From assembly GCA_934573855.1 (NCBI GenBank), contig CAKTMF010000009.1, positions 47,381 through 111,380 on the forward strand: a stretch of DNA of 64,000 nucleotides, read 5' to 3'. Below the pieces are notes generated by a model, which saw nothing but the letters and a program-made list of their open reading frames with translations, searched no databases and was not told where the DNA came from. This DNA comes from an uncultured Oscillospiraceae bacterium (GTDB lineage: Bacteria; Bacillota; Clostridia; Oscillospirales; Oscillospiraceae). Shown here one piece after another: positions 15,894 to 25,526 of this stretch. How positions within the stretch are numbered: position 1 is the first letter of the stretch; the number at the start of each line of letters is the position of its first letter. The position numbers and the translations under genes were made by a program.

Positions 15894-15903
15894 TTATGTT
15901 AAC
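15894..15903 (+). repeat. RTTATGTWAACY site before sbcD
   Basis: An exact TTATGTTAAC, just after a near-copy (AATGTAAACC at 15881) and before an inverted repeat (ATCATGACCG / CGGTCATGAT, 15908-15940) that may be a weak terminator of the tmk unit. Confidence 0.5.
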
Positions 15904-15948
15904 ATTATCATGACCGAAGTCCTACGGCTCCGGTCATGATCTTATCTG

Positions 15949-15976
15949 TTGTAAAAAAGCGGACAGATGATATAAT
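15949..15976 (+). promoter_or_regulatory. Promoter of sbcDC
   Basis: TTGTAA, a 16-base spacer and TATAAT, 30 bp before the sbcD start. Confidence 0.7.
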
Positions 15977-16006
15977 TAGAAAAAAGCACTCTGACAGGAG
16001 CTTAAA

Positions 16007-17140
16007 ATGAAGCTGATACATTTATCCGATCTCCATCTCGGCAAGCGCGTGAACGAGTATTCCATGCTCGAGGATCAGCGCCATATCCTCGCCGCGATAG
16101 TCGGGATCATTAAGGACGAAAGCCCCGACGGCGTTATCCTCGCGGGCGACATATATGACAAGGCCGTTCCCCCGGCGGAGGCGGTCGGGCTGTTCGACGA
16201 TTTCCTCGTGACCGTTTCGGCGCTCGCTCCCGTGTTCGTCATCAGCGGCAACCACGACTCGCCGGAGAGGATAGCCTTTGCCTCACGCATAATGGAGCAT
16301 GGGGGCATATACCTCTCCCCCGTGTATGACGGGGAGGCGAAGCGGGTGACGCTCCGCGACGGATACGGCGAGGCGGACATATGGCTCCTGCCGTTCATAA
16401 AGCCCGCGCATGTGCGCCGCGCCTTCCCCGGCGAGGAGATAAACAGCTATACCGATGCCGTCCGCGCGGCGGTCGGGCATATGGACATTGACCCCTCCCG
16501 GCGGAATGTGCTGGTAACGCATCAGTTCGTCACCGGCGCGAGCCGAAGCGACTCCGAGGAGATATCCGTCGGCGGCGCGGACAACGTGGACGCGGCGGTA
16601 TTTGGGGCGTTTGACTACGTCGCGCTCGGGCATATCCATTCGCCCCAGAACTGCGGAGCGAGGATACGCTATTGCGGCACCCCGCTCAAATATTCCTTCT
16701 CCGAGGCAAAGGACGTCAAGTCCGTGACGGTGACCGAGCTGGGCGAAAAGGGGAGCCTTACGCTCAGAACAGTACCGCTCAGACCCCTGCGCGACATGAT
16801 CGAGCTGCGGGGGAGCTATGCGGAGCTTACCTCGCGCGCGTTCTACGCCGGCACCCCGTGGCAGGAGGACTATACTCACATCACCCTCACCGACGAGGAT
16901 GACGTCCCCGAGGCGCTGGGAAAGCTCAGAGCCGTATATCATAATCTGATGAAGCTCGACTACGATAATTCCCGCACGCGCACAAATTCCGAGATAAAGG
17001 CCGACGCCGGGGCGGAGCGGAAGTCCCCCGCAGAGCTTTTTTCGGACTTTTACGCCTTGCAGAATAACGGCGGCATGAGCGCCGAGCAGGAAGAGTATAT
17101 GCTCAGGCTCATAGAAAAAACGTGGGAGGCGGAGGCATGA
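16007..17140 (+). CDS. sbcD: Exonuclease SbcD (Mre11-type nuclease subunit)
   Basis: The nuclease subunit of SbcCD, which opens DNA hairpins and processes double-strand ends. At 377 residues it shows the full metallophosphoesterase set: LSDLHLGKR (residues 5-13), LAGDIYDKA, ISGNHDSPERI, VTHQFVTG and LGHIHSPQ. The ATG follows an AGGAG ribosome site. It overlaps sbcC by ATGA, so the two subunits are translationally coupled. The C-terminal cap region around residues 270-370 would contact the SbcC coiled coil. Confidence 0.97.
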   Translation: MKLIHLSDLHLGKRVNEYSMLEDQRHILAAIVGIIKDESPDGVILAGDIYDKAVPPAEAVGLFDDFLVTVSALAPVFVISGNHDSPERIAFASRIMEHGGIYLSPVYDGEAKRVTLRDGYGEADIWLLPFIKPAHVRRAFPGEEINSYTDAVRAAVGHMDIDPSRRNVLVTHQFVTGASRSDSEEISVGGADNVDAAVFGAFDYVALGHIHSPQNCGARIRYCGTPLKYSFSEAKDVKSVTVTELGEKGSLTLRTVPLRPLRDMIELRGSYAELTSRAFYAGTPWQEDYTHITLTDEDDVPEALGKLRAVYHNLMKLDYDNSRTRTNSEIKADAGAERKSPAELFSDFYALQNNGGMSAEQEEYMLRLIEKTWEAEA

Positions 17141-20100
17141 GACCGATAAAACTTACGCTCTCCGCGTTCGGCCCCTACGCGGGGAGGACGGTGCTGGAGC
17201 TTGACAGGCTTGGCGAGAGCGGGCTGTATCTCATCACCGGCGATACCGGCGCGGGAAAAACGACCATTTTCGACGCCATAACCTACGCGCTCTACGGCGA
17301 GGCAAGCGGCGACAGCCGCGACCCGGGAATGCTTCGCTCAAAATACGCCTCTCCCGACACCCCGACCGAGGTCGAGCTTGTTTTTTCAAGCGGCGGAAAG
17401 GTCTATACCGTCCGCCGTAACCCTGAGTATCAGCGTCCAAAGACCCGCGGTGAGGGCTTCACCCTGCGCCGAGCCGAGGCGGAGCTTATCTGCCCGGACG
17501 GACGCGTCGTGACAAAAACCAAGGACGTCACCGACGCCGTGCGCGGTATCCTCGGCATAGACCGCAGACAGTTTTTACAGATAGCGATGATAGCGCAGGG
17601 CGATTTCCTGAAGCTCCTTCTTGCGCCCACCGAGGAGCGTAAGGCGATATTCCGCCAGCTCTTCAAGACGGAGCCGTACCGCCGGCTTCAGGACGAGCTG
17701 AGGACGAAGACCGCCGCGCTCAGCCGCCGGTGCGCCGAGATCGGCGCAAGCGTCAGGCAGTACACGGACGAGATAGACTGCGCCGCTGAAAGCCCCCTGT
17801 ACGAGGAGCTGACCGAGGCAAAGGCCGGGCGCATGCCGGCAGGCGAGACGCTTGGACTCATCGCGCGCGTGATCGGGCAGGATGAGCGCCTATCGGATGA
17901 AATGAGCCGCGAGATAGACACCCTTGAGGAGCGGCTCAGAGATATACACGCCCGCCTGCGTGAGAACGAGAAGAATGAAAGACTTCGTGAGGGACTTGCG
18001 GCAAAGCTCGCGGAGCTTGAGGAGAAAAAGGGCGGGCTTGAGCGCTCGTCGGCCGCGCTGAAGGCGGAGCGGGACAAGCGGCCGCGCGCGGCGGAATACG
18101 CCGCTGAGCTGGCGCTTCTGGAGAGCAGGTCCGGCGAGTACGAAAAGCTTGCGGAGCTGAACGGAGATATACATAAGCTCTCGGCGCAGCTCGATTCCGA
18201 TACCGGGGAGCTGCGCAGGACCGACTCCGCCATTGCGGAGAGACGTGAGAGCGCGGCGCGGCTGCGCACAGAGGGGCAGGAGCTTGCCTCCGCGGGCGAG
18301 GATGTCCAGCGCCTGAGCGCGGAGAGAGACAGAGCCGAGGCGGAGCGGGAAATGCTCAGCGAATATCTCGCCTGCCGGGAACGGCTCGACGGGGCGGAGA
18401 ACGCCCTGAACGCCGCGCGCGAGGCTTACGAGGCACTCAGGCCGAAAGAGGACGAGCTTGAAGAGCTTAAGACGGAGACGGCAAAGCTTGAAGCGGAGCT
18501 TCCGTCCTACGCGGAGCTTGAGAATATCACGGCCGGAGCGAACACGTCGAAGGAAAGGCTCCGCGCCGCCGAAACCGCCCTTGAGCTGAAAAAGCGGGAA
18601 TACGAGTCGGCCGGGACCCGCCTTGCCGCGTGCAGGGCTGAGCTTGACGCGCTCAAAAACGCCGCGGCAGATGTGGAAAGGCTCACGCGTGAGAAGGAGA
18701 CGGCGGAGCGACGCCTATCGGCCCTGCAAAAGCTTGAGGAGGACGCTGCGGAGCTTGACGGGCTTGCCGTGCTGCTCGAGAAAAAACAGGCCGGCTTCCT
18801 GCTCGCCGGTAAAACGGCGGATGAGCTGCAAATAGATTATGTAAACCTAAATAAGGCTTTCCTCGCGGCGCAGGCCGGAGTCCTTGCCTCCGCGCTCCAC
18901 GATAACGAGCCGTGTCCCGTATGCGGCTCCCTGAGCCATCCGCACCCGGCCGCGATCCCTGCGGAAGCGCCGGGCGAGGACGAGCTGAACGCCCTGAGGG
19001 ACGAGAGCGCCGCGGCACAGGAGGAGCTGCGCCGGATAAGCGCGGAGTGCGCCGCCGTTAGAACACGAAAGGACGCCAAGGAGAGCGCGCTGAATGCCGC
19101 CCTCGCGGATATCGCCGCCGTGCGTGAGGATGTCCCGCGGCTCACCGCCGAAACAGAGAGAGCGATACACGCTCTTTCCGAGCGGATAAGCGCCGCGAAC
19201 GCAAGGGACGAACGCCGTCAGGAACTCGCCGCCGGGCTTCCCGCGCTTGAGGAGAGAGCGGCCGCGCTCGCAGCGGAGCAGGGCGAGCTTGAAAAGACCC
19301 GTGCGGCCGAAAGCGCGTCGCTTGCCGCACTTGATGAGCGCCGTGCCGCGCTGTGCGGGCGTCTGCGCTGTGCAAACGGTGATGAGGCGCGGCGTGAGCT
19401 TCGCGCCCTGAACGACGGGCGTGACCGGCTCACTAAAACGCTTGCCGCCGCGCAGGAGGCGTTCGATTCCTGCCGTGACGGCTATACCGCTGCCTCCTCC
19501 GCCTGTACACAGGCAGAAAGACGTCTGCGCGCGGGGCTTGTGACGGATGCGGACGCAGACGCTTTCAGGCCCGCCGCGACAGAGCTGCACAGAAAAACGC
19601 TTGAGAAAATAAGCGCTCTTGCGCGTGATATTGCCGCCGCGGAGGAAAGGGCCGTGCGTAAGGCCGGGACCGAAAAGCTCCTGCGTGAGACGGAGGAGGA
19701 GCTGAGTACGCTCTCCGGGACAAGGGAAGCGCTGAGCGGAGCCGTGCAGTTCAACTCCTCGCGGCTCGCCGAAATGCGCCGCCGCGTACAGGAGCTGGCC
19801 TCCTCGCTGCCGTTCCCGGACGGCGGGTCCGCACGGGCAAGAGCGAAAGAGCTTGCCTCCCTGACCGAGAGCATGAAGGCCGATCTGGAGCGTGCCGAGC
19901 GCGAGCATGGGCAGCTTGAAAGGGCGGTGTCCGCGCTCTCGGGCGAGACGGACGGACTGATAGCACAGCTCGCGGACGCGCCGGAGCTTGACGCGGCGGC
20001 GGAGACGGCAGAGCGGGAGCGCACGGAGACCTTGCGCGCGGAGCTGAGACAAAAAAAGCAGACCGTCGACAGCCGTATCCATTCAAACCGCGCGGCGGCG

Positions 20101-20697
20101 GAGAGCATAAGCGAGCGCCTGAGCGAGCTTGAGCGGCTCGAGCGGCGGTTGAGCTGGATGAAGTCGCTCTCGGACACCGCGAACGGCACGATAAACGGCA
20201 AGGAAAAGGTCGCGCTCGAGACCTATGTCCAGATGACCTTCTTCGACCGTATCATCGCGCGCGCGAACATCCGCTTCATGGTCATGTCCGGCGGACAGTA
20301 TGAGCTGAAGCGCCGCGCCGACGCCGGTGATTACAGAAGTCAGAGCGGCCTTGAGCTGGATGTTGTCGACCACTATAACGGCTCCGAGCGCAGCGTAAAG
20401 ACCCTCTCCGGCGGCGAGTCGTTCAAGGCGTCGCTCTCGCTTGCGCTGGGGCTTGCGGATGAGATACAGTCCTCCGCCGGCGGCGTTCGCCTCGAGACGA
20501 TGTTCGTGGACGAGGGCTTCGGCTCGCTGGACGAGGAGTCCCTTGACCAGGCGATACGCGCCCTCGGCGGTCTCACGGAGGGGAACCGCCTTGTGGGTAT
20601 CATCTCACATGTTGGCGAACTCAAGGAGCGTATCGACAAGCAGATAGTCGTCACCAAGGAACGGACCGGCGGCAGCAAAGTAAAGATAATTGCATAA
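17137..20697 (+). CDS. sbcC: Exonuclease SbcC (Rad50-type ATPase subunit)
   Basis: An SMC-like ATPase that tethers DNA ends and drives SbcD. The 1186-residue product has Walker A ITGDTGAGKTT near residue 40, two long Glu/Ala/Arg-rich coiled coils (about 200-560 and 640-1000), and a zinc hook CPVCGS near residue 592 between them. The ABC signature KTLSGGESFKASLSLALGLA and Walker B MFVDEGFGSLDEESL are at the C-terminus. The ATG overlapping the sbcD stop is preferred to a GTG five codons upstream. TTATGTAAAC at 18837-18846 interrupts the GC-rich coiled-coil coding shortly before the hook, encoding Tyr-Val-Asn. Confidence 0.97.
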   Translation: MRPIKLTLSAFGPYAGRTVLELDRLGESGLYLITGDTGAGKTTIFDAITYALYGEASGDSRDPGMLRSKYASPDTPTEVELVFSSGGKVYTVRRNPEYQRPKTRGEGFTLRRAEAELICPDGRVVTKTKDVTDAVRGILGIDRRQFLQIAMIAQGDFLKLLLAPTEERKAIFRQLFKTEPYRRLQDELRTKTAALSRRCAEIGASVRQYTDEIDCAAESPLYEELTEAKAGRMPAGETLGLIARVIGQDERLSDEMSREIDTLEERLRDIHARLRENEKNERLREGLAAKLAELEEKKGGLERSSAALKAERDKRPRAAEYAAELALLESRSGEYEKLAELNGDIHKLSAQLDSDTGELRRTDSAIAERRESAARLRTEGQELASAGEDVQRLSAERDRAEAEREMLSEYLACRERLDGAENALNAAREAYEALRPKEDELEELKTETAKLEAELPSYAELENITAGANTSKERLRAAETALELKKREYESAGTRLAACRAELDALKNAAADVERLTREKETAERRLSALQKLEEDAAELDGLAVLLEKKQAGFLLAGKTADELQIDYVNLNKAFLAAQAGVLASALHDNEPCPVCGSLSHPHPAAIPAEAPGEDELNALRDESAAAQEELRRISAECAAVRTRKDAKESALNAALADIAAVREDVPRLTAETERAIHALSERISAANARDERRQELAAGLPALEERAAALAAEQGELEKTRAAESASLAALDERRAALCGRLRCANGDEARRELRALNDGRDRLTKTLAAAQEAFDSCRDGYTAASSACTQAERRLRAGLVTDADADAFRPAATELHRKTLEKISALARDIAAAEERAVRKAGTEKLLRETEEELSTLSGTREALSGAVQFNSSRLAEMRRRVQELASSLPFPDGGSARARAKELASLTESMKADLERAEREHGQLERAVSALSGETDGLIAQLADAPELDAAAETAERERTETLRAELRQKKQTVDSRIHSNRAAAESISERLSELERLERRLSWMKSLSDTANGTINGKEKVALETYVQMTFFDRIIARANIRFMVMSGGQYELKRRADAGDYRSQSGLELDVVDHYNGSERSVKTLSGGESFKASLSLALGLADEIQSSAGGVRLETMFVDEGFGSLDEESLDQAIRALGGLTEGNRLVGIISHVGELKERIDKQIVVTKERTGGSKVKIIA

Positions 20698-20698
20698 A

Positions 20699-20734
20699 AA
20701 ATGACCTTGCTGAAAAGCAAGGTCATTTGATTTT
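20699..20734. terminator. Terminator between sbcC and the convergent capA gene
   Basis: A perfect 13-bp stem (AAATGACCTTGCT / AGCAAGGTCATTT) with a GAAA loop; A-rich on one side and T-rich on the other, so it can serve both strands. Confidence 0.9.
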
Positions 20735-20744
20735 CTGCCGGTCA

Positions 20745-21962
20745 TCAGCCGCCGAGGCTCGCGTACCAGTTGGAGTAGTCCGCGCCCTGACTGTCGGGGA
20801 CAAAGCTGCCGTCCAGCTTTGAGAGGACGCGGGCGTAGCCCTCGCAGTCCTTGGGATAGGGGGTGGGGCGGTAGTCGTTGTAGTTCTGCGACTTCTTCAT
20901 CGCGCCCTCGATGTTGCTGCTGACGCAGCAGGGGATGGTGTCGTAGCTTTCGGTGCTGATCGTGCCGTCAACATCGCGCTTTATATGCACCTGTACGAGT
21001 ACGGTGTCGGGGTCGGACGGCGTGGTATGGCCGCCGAAGGTCCAGTTGCCGAGAGAGTAGAAGATGGGAACTCCGTTATACTCCTCAATGGGCTGGAGAC
21101 AGTGCGAGTGGCTGCCGTAGATGAGATCCGCCCCGGCGTCGACGCAGGCGTGCGCAAGCTCGATCTGATAATCAAAGGGCTTATAATACAGCTCGTTGCC
21201 CCAGTGGAACATGCATATCACATATTCCGCGCCCTGCTCGCGCAGAGACTTTATCGCGGCCACCGCCGTGTCGGTCTTCCAGTCGGGGCGCATGTTCACG
21301 CCCGCGGTGTATATGCCGAGCTTCAGACCGCTCTCGGTCGTGACGAGCTGCGCCTGACACTCCGCACCGTAGGGGAGGCCGTATTCCTCGAGCGCCGCCT
21401 TTGTGGACTCGAGACCCTTTTCGTAGCAGTCCATGATATGGTTGTTCGCGATGGTCACGAAGTCAACGCCGCCCTCTGTCATGATGGTGACATAGTCGGT
21501 CGGGGCGAGGAAGGCGAACGTCGCCCATTTGTAGTCCACGGTCAGCTGCTTGTCCGAAAGTATACACTCGAGATTCGCGAGCGTGTAGTCGTCCGTGCCG
21601 GTGTACTGTATGGTATTGGAAAACGGGTAGGTCGGGTCGCCGTTTATGACCCCGGCGTAGCCCGCGGGATGGTTCGCGTAGTTCTTGTTCGACCAGAGCG
21701 TGCAGTCGCCCACCATAGAGATCGTGAAGTATTCCGGCTCAGCCTCCGGTGTGGGCTCGGGCGTAGGCTCCGGCGTCGTCTCGGGGGAGGCGGTGTTCTG
21801 CACCATCTCCACGGGTGCGGCGGGGACCTCCGCCGGATCGTTCTCCTTCGCGGCGTCCTGCGTCGCACGGAAGAACAGCGTCACTGCCAGCAGCGCAAAG
21901 GTGATCATCATTACCGTGACCTTCAGGCCGGTATTATCTTTTTTCCTCTTCTTCTGGTTCAT
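20745..21962 (-). CDS. CapA family protein (poly-gamma-glutamate/capsule synthesis type metallophosphatase)
   Basis: A 405-residue protein anchored by a single N-terminal membrane helix (after MNQKKRKKDN). A Pro/Glu/Thr-rich spacer with repeated PEPTPE-like units leads to an extracytoplasmic metallophosphoesterase-like domain of the PgsA/CapA family. Motifs are MVGDCTLW at its start, ANNHIMDCYEKG and a late YGSHSHCLQPIEEYNG. The family is linked to polyglutamate capsules, but no capB/capC neighbours are present, so another cell-surface role is likely. It is a single gene converging on sbcC. Confidence 0.9.
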   Translation of the reverse strand: MNQKKRKKDNTGLKVTVMMITFALLAVTLFFRATQDAAKENDPAEVPAAPVEMVQNTASPETTPEPTPEPTPEAEPEYFTISMVGDCTLWSNKNYANHPAGYAGVINGDPTYPFSNTIQYTGTDDYTLANLECILSDKQLTVDYKWATFAFLAPTDYVTIMTEGGVDFVTIANNHIMDCYEKGLESTKAALEEYGLPYGAECQAQLVTTESGLKLGIYTAGVNMRPDWKTDTAVAAIKSLREQGAEYVICMFHWGNELYYKPFDYQIELAHACVDAGADLIYGSHSHCLQPIEEYNGVPIFYSLGNWTFGGHTTPSDPDTVLVQVHIKRDVDGTISTESYDTIPCCVSSNIEGAMKKSQNYNDYRPTPYPKDCEGYARVLSKLDGSFVPDSQGADYSNWYASLGG

Positions 21963-22137
21963 TTCGCAAAGACCTCACACATATATAGCTCGTATATTAT
22001 AGTTAACTTTGTCGTATAAAGCAAGAGCGGAGATGATAATTAATAAATCCTCAGATATAAAAAGGCAAAAATACACTTTTATTTTACACCGCGTCAATGT
22101 ATAATAAACCGAGATATACAAGAGGAGCGGTGTACAT

Positions 22138-24051
22138 ATGGATAAAGAACTCAGACGCTGCATACCCGATACCGACATATATCTGTTCAATTCCGGCGAT
22201 GCGCGCAAGGCGTGGCTGTGCTTCGGCTGCACATGGGTCGCGGAGCTGAATATGCACCGCTTCGTGCTGTGGGCGCCGAACGCGCGCGCGGTCTCCGTCG
22301 TGGGCGATTTCAACGGCTGGGACGGCGCCGCCACACCCATGGAAAAGCTCGACGGCGGCGTTTGGGCGGCGTTCGTTCCGGGGCTTGAGACGGGCGCTCT
22401 CTATAAGTACTGCGTGACCGGCGCGGACGGGAGGACGGTATTCAAGGCCGATCCCTTCGCCGCGTATTCCCAGAATGGGGCGGACACCGCGTCGATAGTC
22501 TGGCGCAGCCGCCATGAATGGCGCGACGGCGCGTATATGCGCGCTCGTGCGCGGCGCGACTTCATGCACAGCCCCATGAGCGTGTACGAGGTACACCTCG
22601 GCTCGTGGAGGGATCTCCGCGGCGGCGAGCCGCCCTATCGCGAGCTTGGAGAGAGGCTTGCGGACTATTGCCGGGAGATGGCGTATACCCATGTGGAGCT
22701 TATGCCGATAACCGAGTATCCCTACGACGCCTCGTGGGGCTATCAGGTCACGGGCTATTACGCGCCGACCTCGCGCTACGGCTCGCCGGACGACTTCAAG
22801 TACATGGTGGACACGCTCCACGCCGCCGGTATCGGCGTTATCATGGACTGGGTCCCGGCGCATTTTCCGAAGGACGAACACGGCCTTGCGAGCTTTGACG
22901 GCACCCCTCTCTTCGAGTGCAAGGAGAAGCGCATGGCCGAGCATCCGGAGTGGGGGACGCTCATCTTCGACTATGCCTCCACTCAGGTACAGAGCTTCCT
23001 CGTCTCCTCCGCCTGCCGCTTCTTTGACGAATACCACGTCGACGGCATACGCGTGGACGCGGTCAGCTCAATGCTTTACTTAAATTATGGCAGACGCGAC
23101 GGAGAATATACGCCCAACAGGTTCGGAGGGGAAATAAATCTTGACGCGGTGGAGTTCCTGAAAAAAATGAACCGCGCCGTGCTGACGACGTATCCGGGGG
23201 CGATAACCGTCGCCGAGGAGTCAACGGCCTTCCCTCTCATCACGGCTCCACCGGAGAACGGCGGGCTGGGCTTCTGCTTCAAGTGGGACATGGGCTTCAT
23301 GCACGACACGCTCGACTACATGGCCGTCGACCCGCTCTTTCGCGGCGGCAGCCACGATAAGCTCACCTTCTCCATGATGTACGCATTCTCGGAAAACTAC
23401 GTCCTTGCCTACTCTCATGACGAGGTCGTCTACGGCAAGCGCTCCATGATAGAGAAGATGAGCGGCGATTATGACCAGAAATTTGCCTCGCTCAGGACGC
23501 TCTACGGGTACCAGTTCGGCCACCCCGGCAAAAAGCTCAACTTCATGGGCAACGAGTTCGGACAGTTCGTGGAGTGGAACTGGCAGCGCCAGCTCGACTG
23601 GATGCTGCTCGACTTTCCACGGCACCGGGAGCTGCGCCTTTACTGCGCGGAGCTGAACCGCCTGTACGTCTCGCGCCCCGCGCTGTATGACGTCGACCGT
23701 TCGTGGGACGGCTTCAAGTGGCTGAACGTGGACGACCGGGACAGAAGCTCCATCGCCTTCATGCGCATGTCGGAGAGCAAAAAGGACTATGTCGTGTGCG
23801 TGTGCAACTTCACGCCCGTGCGCTACGACGGCTTCGTCATCGGCATGCCCTGCGCGGGGACCCTCCACCAGCTCCTCAGCAGCGACGAGACGCGCTTCGG
23901 CGGCGGTGGGACGGAAAATAAAAAGACCGTATATACAAGAAAAGAGCCGTTTTTGGATATGCAGCACTCGGCAAGAGTGACTCTGCCGCCCATGTCGGCG
24001 GTGTTCTATGAGTTCAGGCCGAGAAAAACGAAAACGAGAGGTGAAAAATGA
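22138..24051 (+). CDS. glgB: 1,4-alpha-glucan branching enzyme
   Basis: This enzyme makes alpha-1,6 branches in glycogen. The 637-residue protein has an N-terminal CBM48 domain (RFVLWAPNARAVSVVGDFNGW) and a GH13 barrel with GYQVTGYYAPTSRYG, the nucleophile region DGIRVDAVSSML, the acid/base region ITVAEESTAFP, and YSHDEVVYGK. Length and domains are those of a standard GlgB. GAGCGG is the ribosome site before the ATG. It overlaps glgA by ATGA, placing it first in a glycogen operon glgB-glgA-GH13. No glgC, glgD or glgP is within the window. Confidence 0.97.
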   Translation: MDKELRRCIPDTDIYLFNSGDARKAWLCFGCTWVAELNMHRFVLWAPNARAVSVVGDFNGWDGAATPMEKLDGGVWAAFVPGLETGALYKYCVTGADGRTVFKADPFAAYSQNGADTASIVWRSRHEWRDGAYMRARARRDFMHSPMSVYEVHLGSWRDLRGGEPPYRELGERLADYCREMAYTHVELMPITEYPYDASWGYQVTGYYAPTSRYGSPDDFKYMVDTLHAAGIGVIMDWVPAHFPKDEHGLASFDGTPLFECKEKRMAEHPEWGTLIFDYASTQVQSFLVSSACRFFDEYHVDGIRVDAVSSMLYLNYGRRDGEYTPNRFGGEINLDAVEFLKKMNRAVLTTYPGAITVAEESTAFPLITAPPENGGLGFCFKWDMGFMHDTLDYMAVDPLFRGGSHDKLTFSMMYAFSENYVLAYSHDEVVYGKRSMIEKMSGDYDQKFASLRTLYGYQFGHPGKKLNFMGNEFGQFVEWNWQRQLDWMLLDFPRHRELRLYCAELNRLYVSRPALYDVDRSWDGFKWLNVDDRDRSSIAFMRMSESKKDYVVCVCNFTPVRYDGFVIGMPCAGTLHQLLSSDETRFGGGGTENKKTVYTRKEPFLDMQHSARVTLPPMSAVFYEFRPRKTKTRGEK

Positions 24052-25526
24052 AAAGGGAATTTCGTGAAATGCTCTCCGAGCGCGGACGCCGGGATATGCC
24101 GGGCGTCCTTCTCGCCTCGGCCGAATGCGCTCCTCTTTCAAAGACGGGGGGCCTCGCGGACGTGGTCGGCACGCTGCCAAAGTCCCTGAAAAAGCTCGGG
24201 ATAGACGCGCGCGTCATCACGCCGTACCATCGCTGCATAAAGGACAGATACTCCGGACAGACGGAGCATATGTTCCATTTCGACGTACATCTCGGCTGGC
24301 GCACGCAGTACGCCGGGATAGAAAAGCTCGTGCTGGACGGCGTGACGGTCTACCTTGTGGACAGCGAGTACTACTTCGGCGACAGGATATACCGCGGAGG
24401 ACTCGCGGAGGGAGAGCAGTACGCCTTCTTCTGCCGTGCCGTTCTCGAGGCGCTGCCGGGACTTGATTTCGAGCCGGAGGTCGTCCACTGCAACGACTGG
24501 CACACCGCCATGCTGCCCATGCTTGCGCGCACCCAGTATCAGGGGCGCATGCAGGAGAGCCGGCGCTATCTCCTCACCATCCACAATATCGCCTTCCAGG
24601 GCAAGTTCGGATTTGATTATGTTCAGGACCTTTTGGGCGTGGATGCGCGCTACTATACGCCCGAGTTCATGGAGCTCAACGGCTGCGCGGACTTCCTCAA
24701 GGCCGGCTGCGTCTTTGCCGACAGGATAAATACCGTCTCTCCCAGCTATGCCGAGGAGATAATGACCCCCTATTACGCCGAGGGACTGGAGGGTATACTC
24801 AACGCCCGCCGCGCTCAGGTCTCGGGGATAATCAACGGTATCGACAAAACGCTGTTCAACCCGCATACCGACCCGCTTCTCCCGGCACGCTACGACCGCG
24901 GACACCTGCGCGGCAAGGCAGTGTGCAAGAGCGAGCTTCAGGAGCGGATGGGGCTTGAGGTGCGCGCGGACGTCCCGCTCATCGCCATGGTCACGCGCAT
25001 GACGGAGCAGAAGGGCTTCGATCTAGTCGCGCGCGTCATCGACGACCTGATGGGGAACGACGACGTTCAGTTCATGCTGCTGGGGTCGGGAGACGAGCGC
25101 TTTGAGAATATAATGCGCGCCACCGAGGGTCGCTACAGGGGGCGGCTGTGCGCCTATATCGGCTACAGCGAGCCGCTCTCCCACCTCGTCTATGCCGCGA
25201 GCGACTTCTTCCTCATGCCCTCGCGCTTTGAACCGTGCGGGCTGAGCCAGATGATCGCCATGCGCTACGGCTCTCTCCCCATCGTCCGCGAGACCGGCGG
25301 ACTGAGAGACACCGTCGCGCCCTACAATAAATATACTGGAGAGGGCAACGGCTTTTCCTTCGCCAACTTCGACGCCTACGAAATGCTGGGCGTCATCCGC
25401 TCGGCACTCGGCTGCTACGGCGACAGAGAGATAATGCGCGGACTCATCAGCCGCGCCATGCAGGCGGACTACGGCTTTGACGGCTCTGCGGAGGAATACG
25501 CGAAGCTATACATATGGATGCTGTAA
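24048..25526 (+). CDS. glgA: Glycogen synthase
   Basis: This GT5 enzyme transfers glucose from ADP-glucose to growing glycogen. The N-terminal substrate motif is SAECAPLSKTGGLADVVGTLP; HCNDWHTAMLPML and TIHNIAFQGKFGFD follow. The GT-B C-terminal half has VTRMTEQKGFDL and the PSRFEPCGLSQMIAMRYG block. It is 492 residues, with an N-terminal extension of about 16 charged residues before the family's usual start. The start ATG overlaps the glgB stop. The downstream GH13 gene overlaps by 13 bp. Confidence 0.97.
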   Translation: MKREFREMLSERGRRDMPGVLLASAECAPLSKTGGLADVVGTLPKSLKKLGIDARVITPYHRCIKDRYSGQTEHMFHFDVHLGWRTQYAGIEKLVLDGVTVYLVDSEYYFGDRIYRGGLAEGEQYAFFCRAVLEALPGLDFEPEVVHCNDWHTAMLPMLARTQYQGRMQESRRYLLTIHNIAFQGKFGFDYVQDLLGVDARYYTPEFMELNGCADFLKAGCVFADRINTVSPSYAEEIMTPYYAEGLEGILNARRAQVSGIINGIDKTLFNPHTDPLLPARYDRGHLRGKAVCKSELQERMGLEVRADVPLIAMVTRMTEQKGFDLVARVIDDLMGNDDVQFMLLGSGDERFENIMRATEGRYRGRLCAYIGYSEPLSHLVYAASDFFLMPSRFEPCGLSQMIAMRYGSLPIVRETGGLRDTVAPYNKYTGEGNGFSFANFDAYEMLGVIRSALGCYGDREIMRGLISRAMQADYGFDGSAEEYAKLYIWML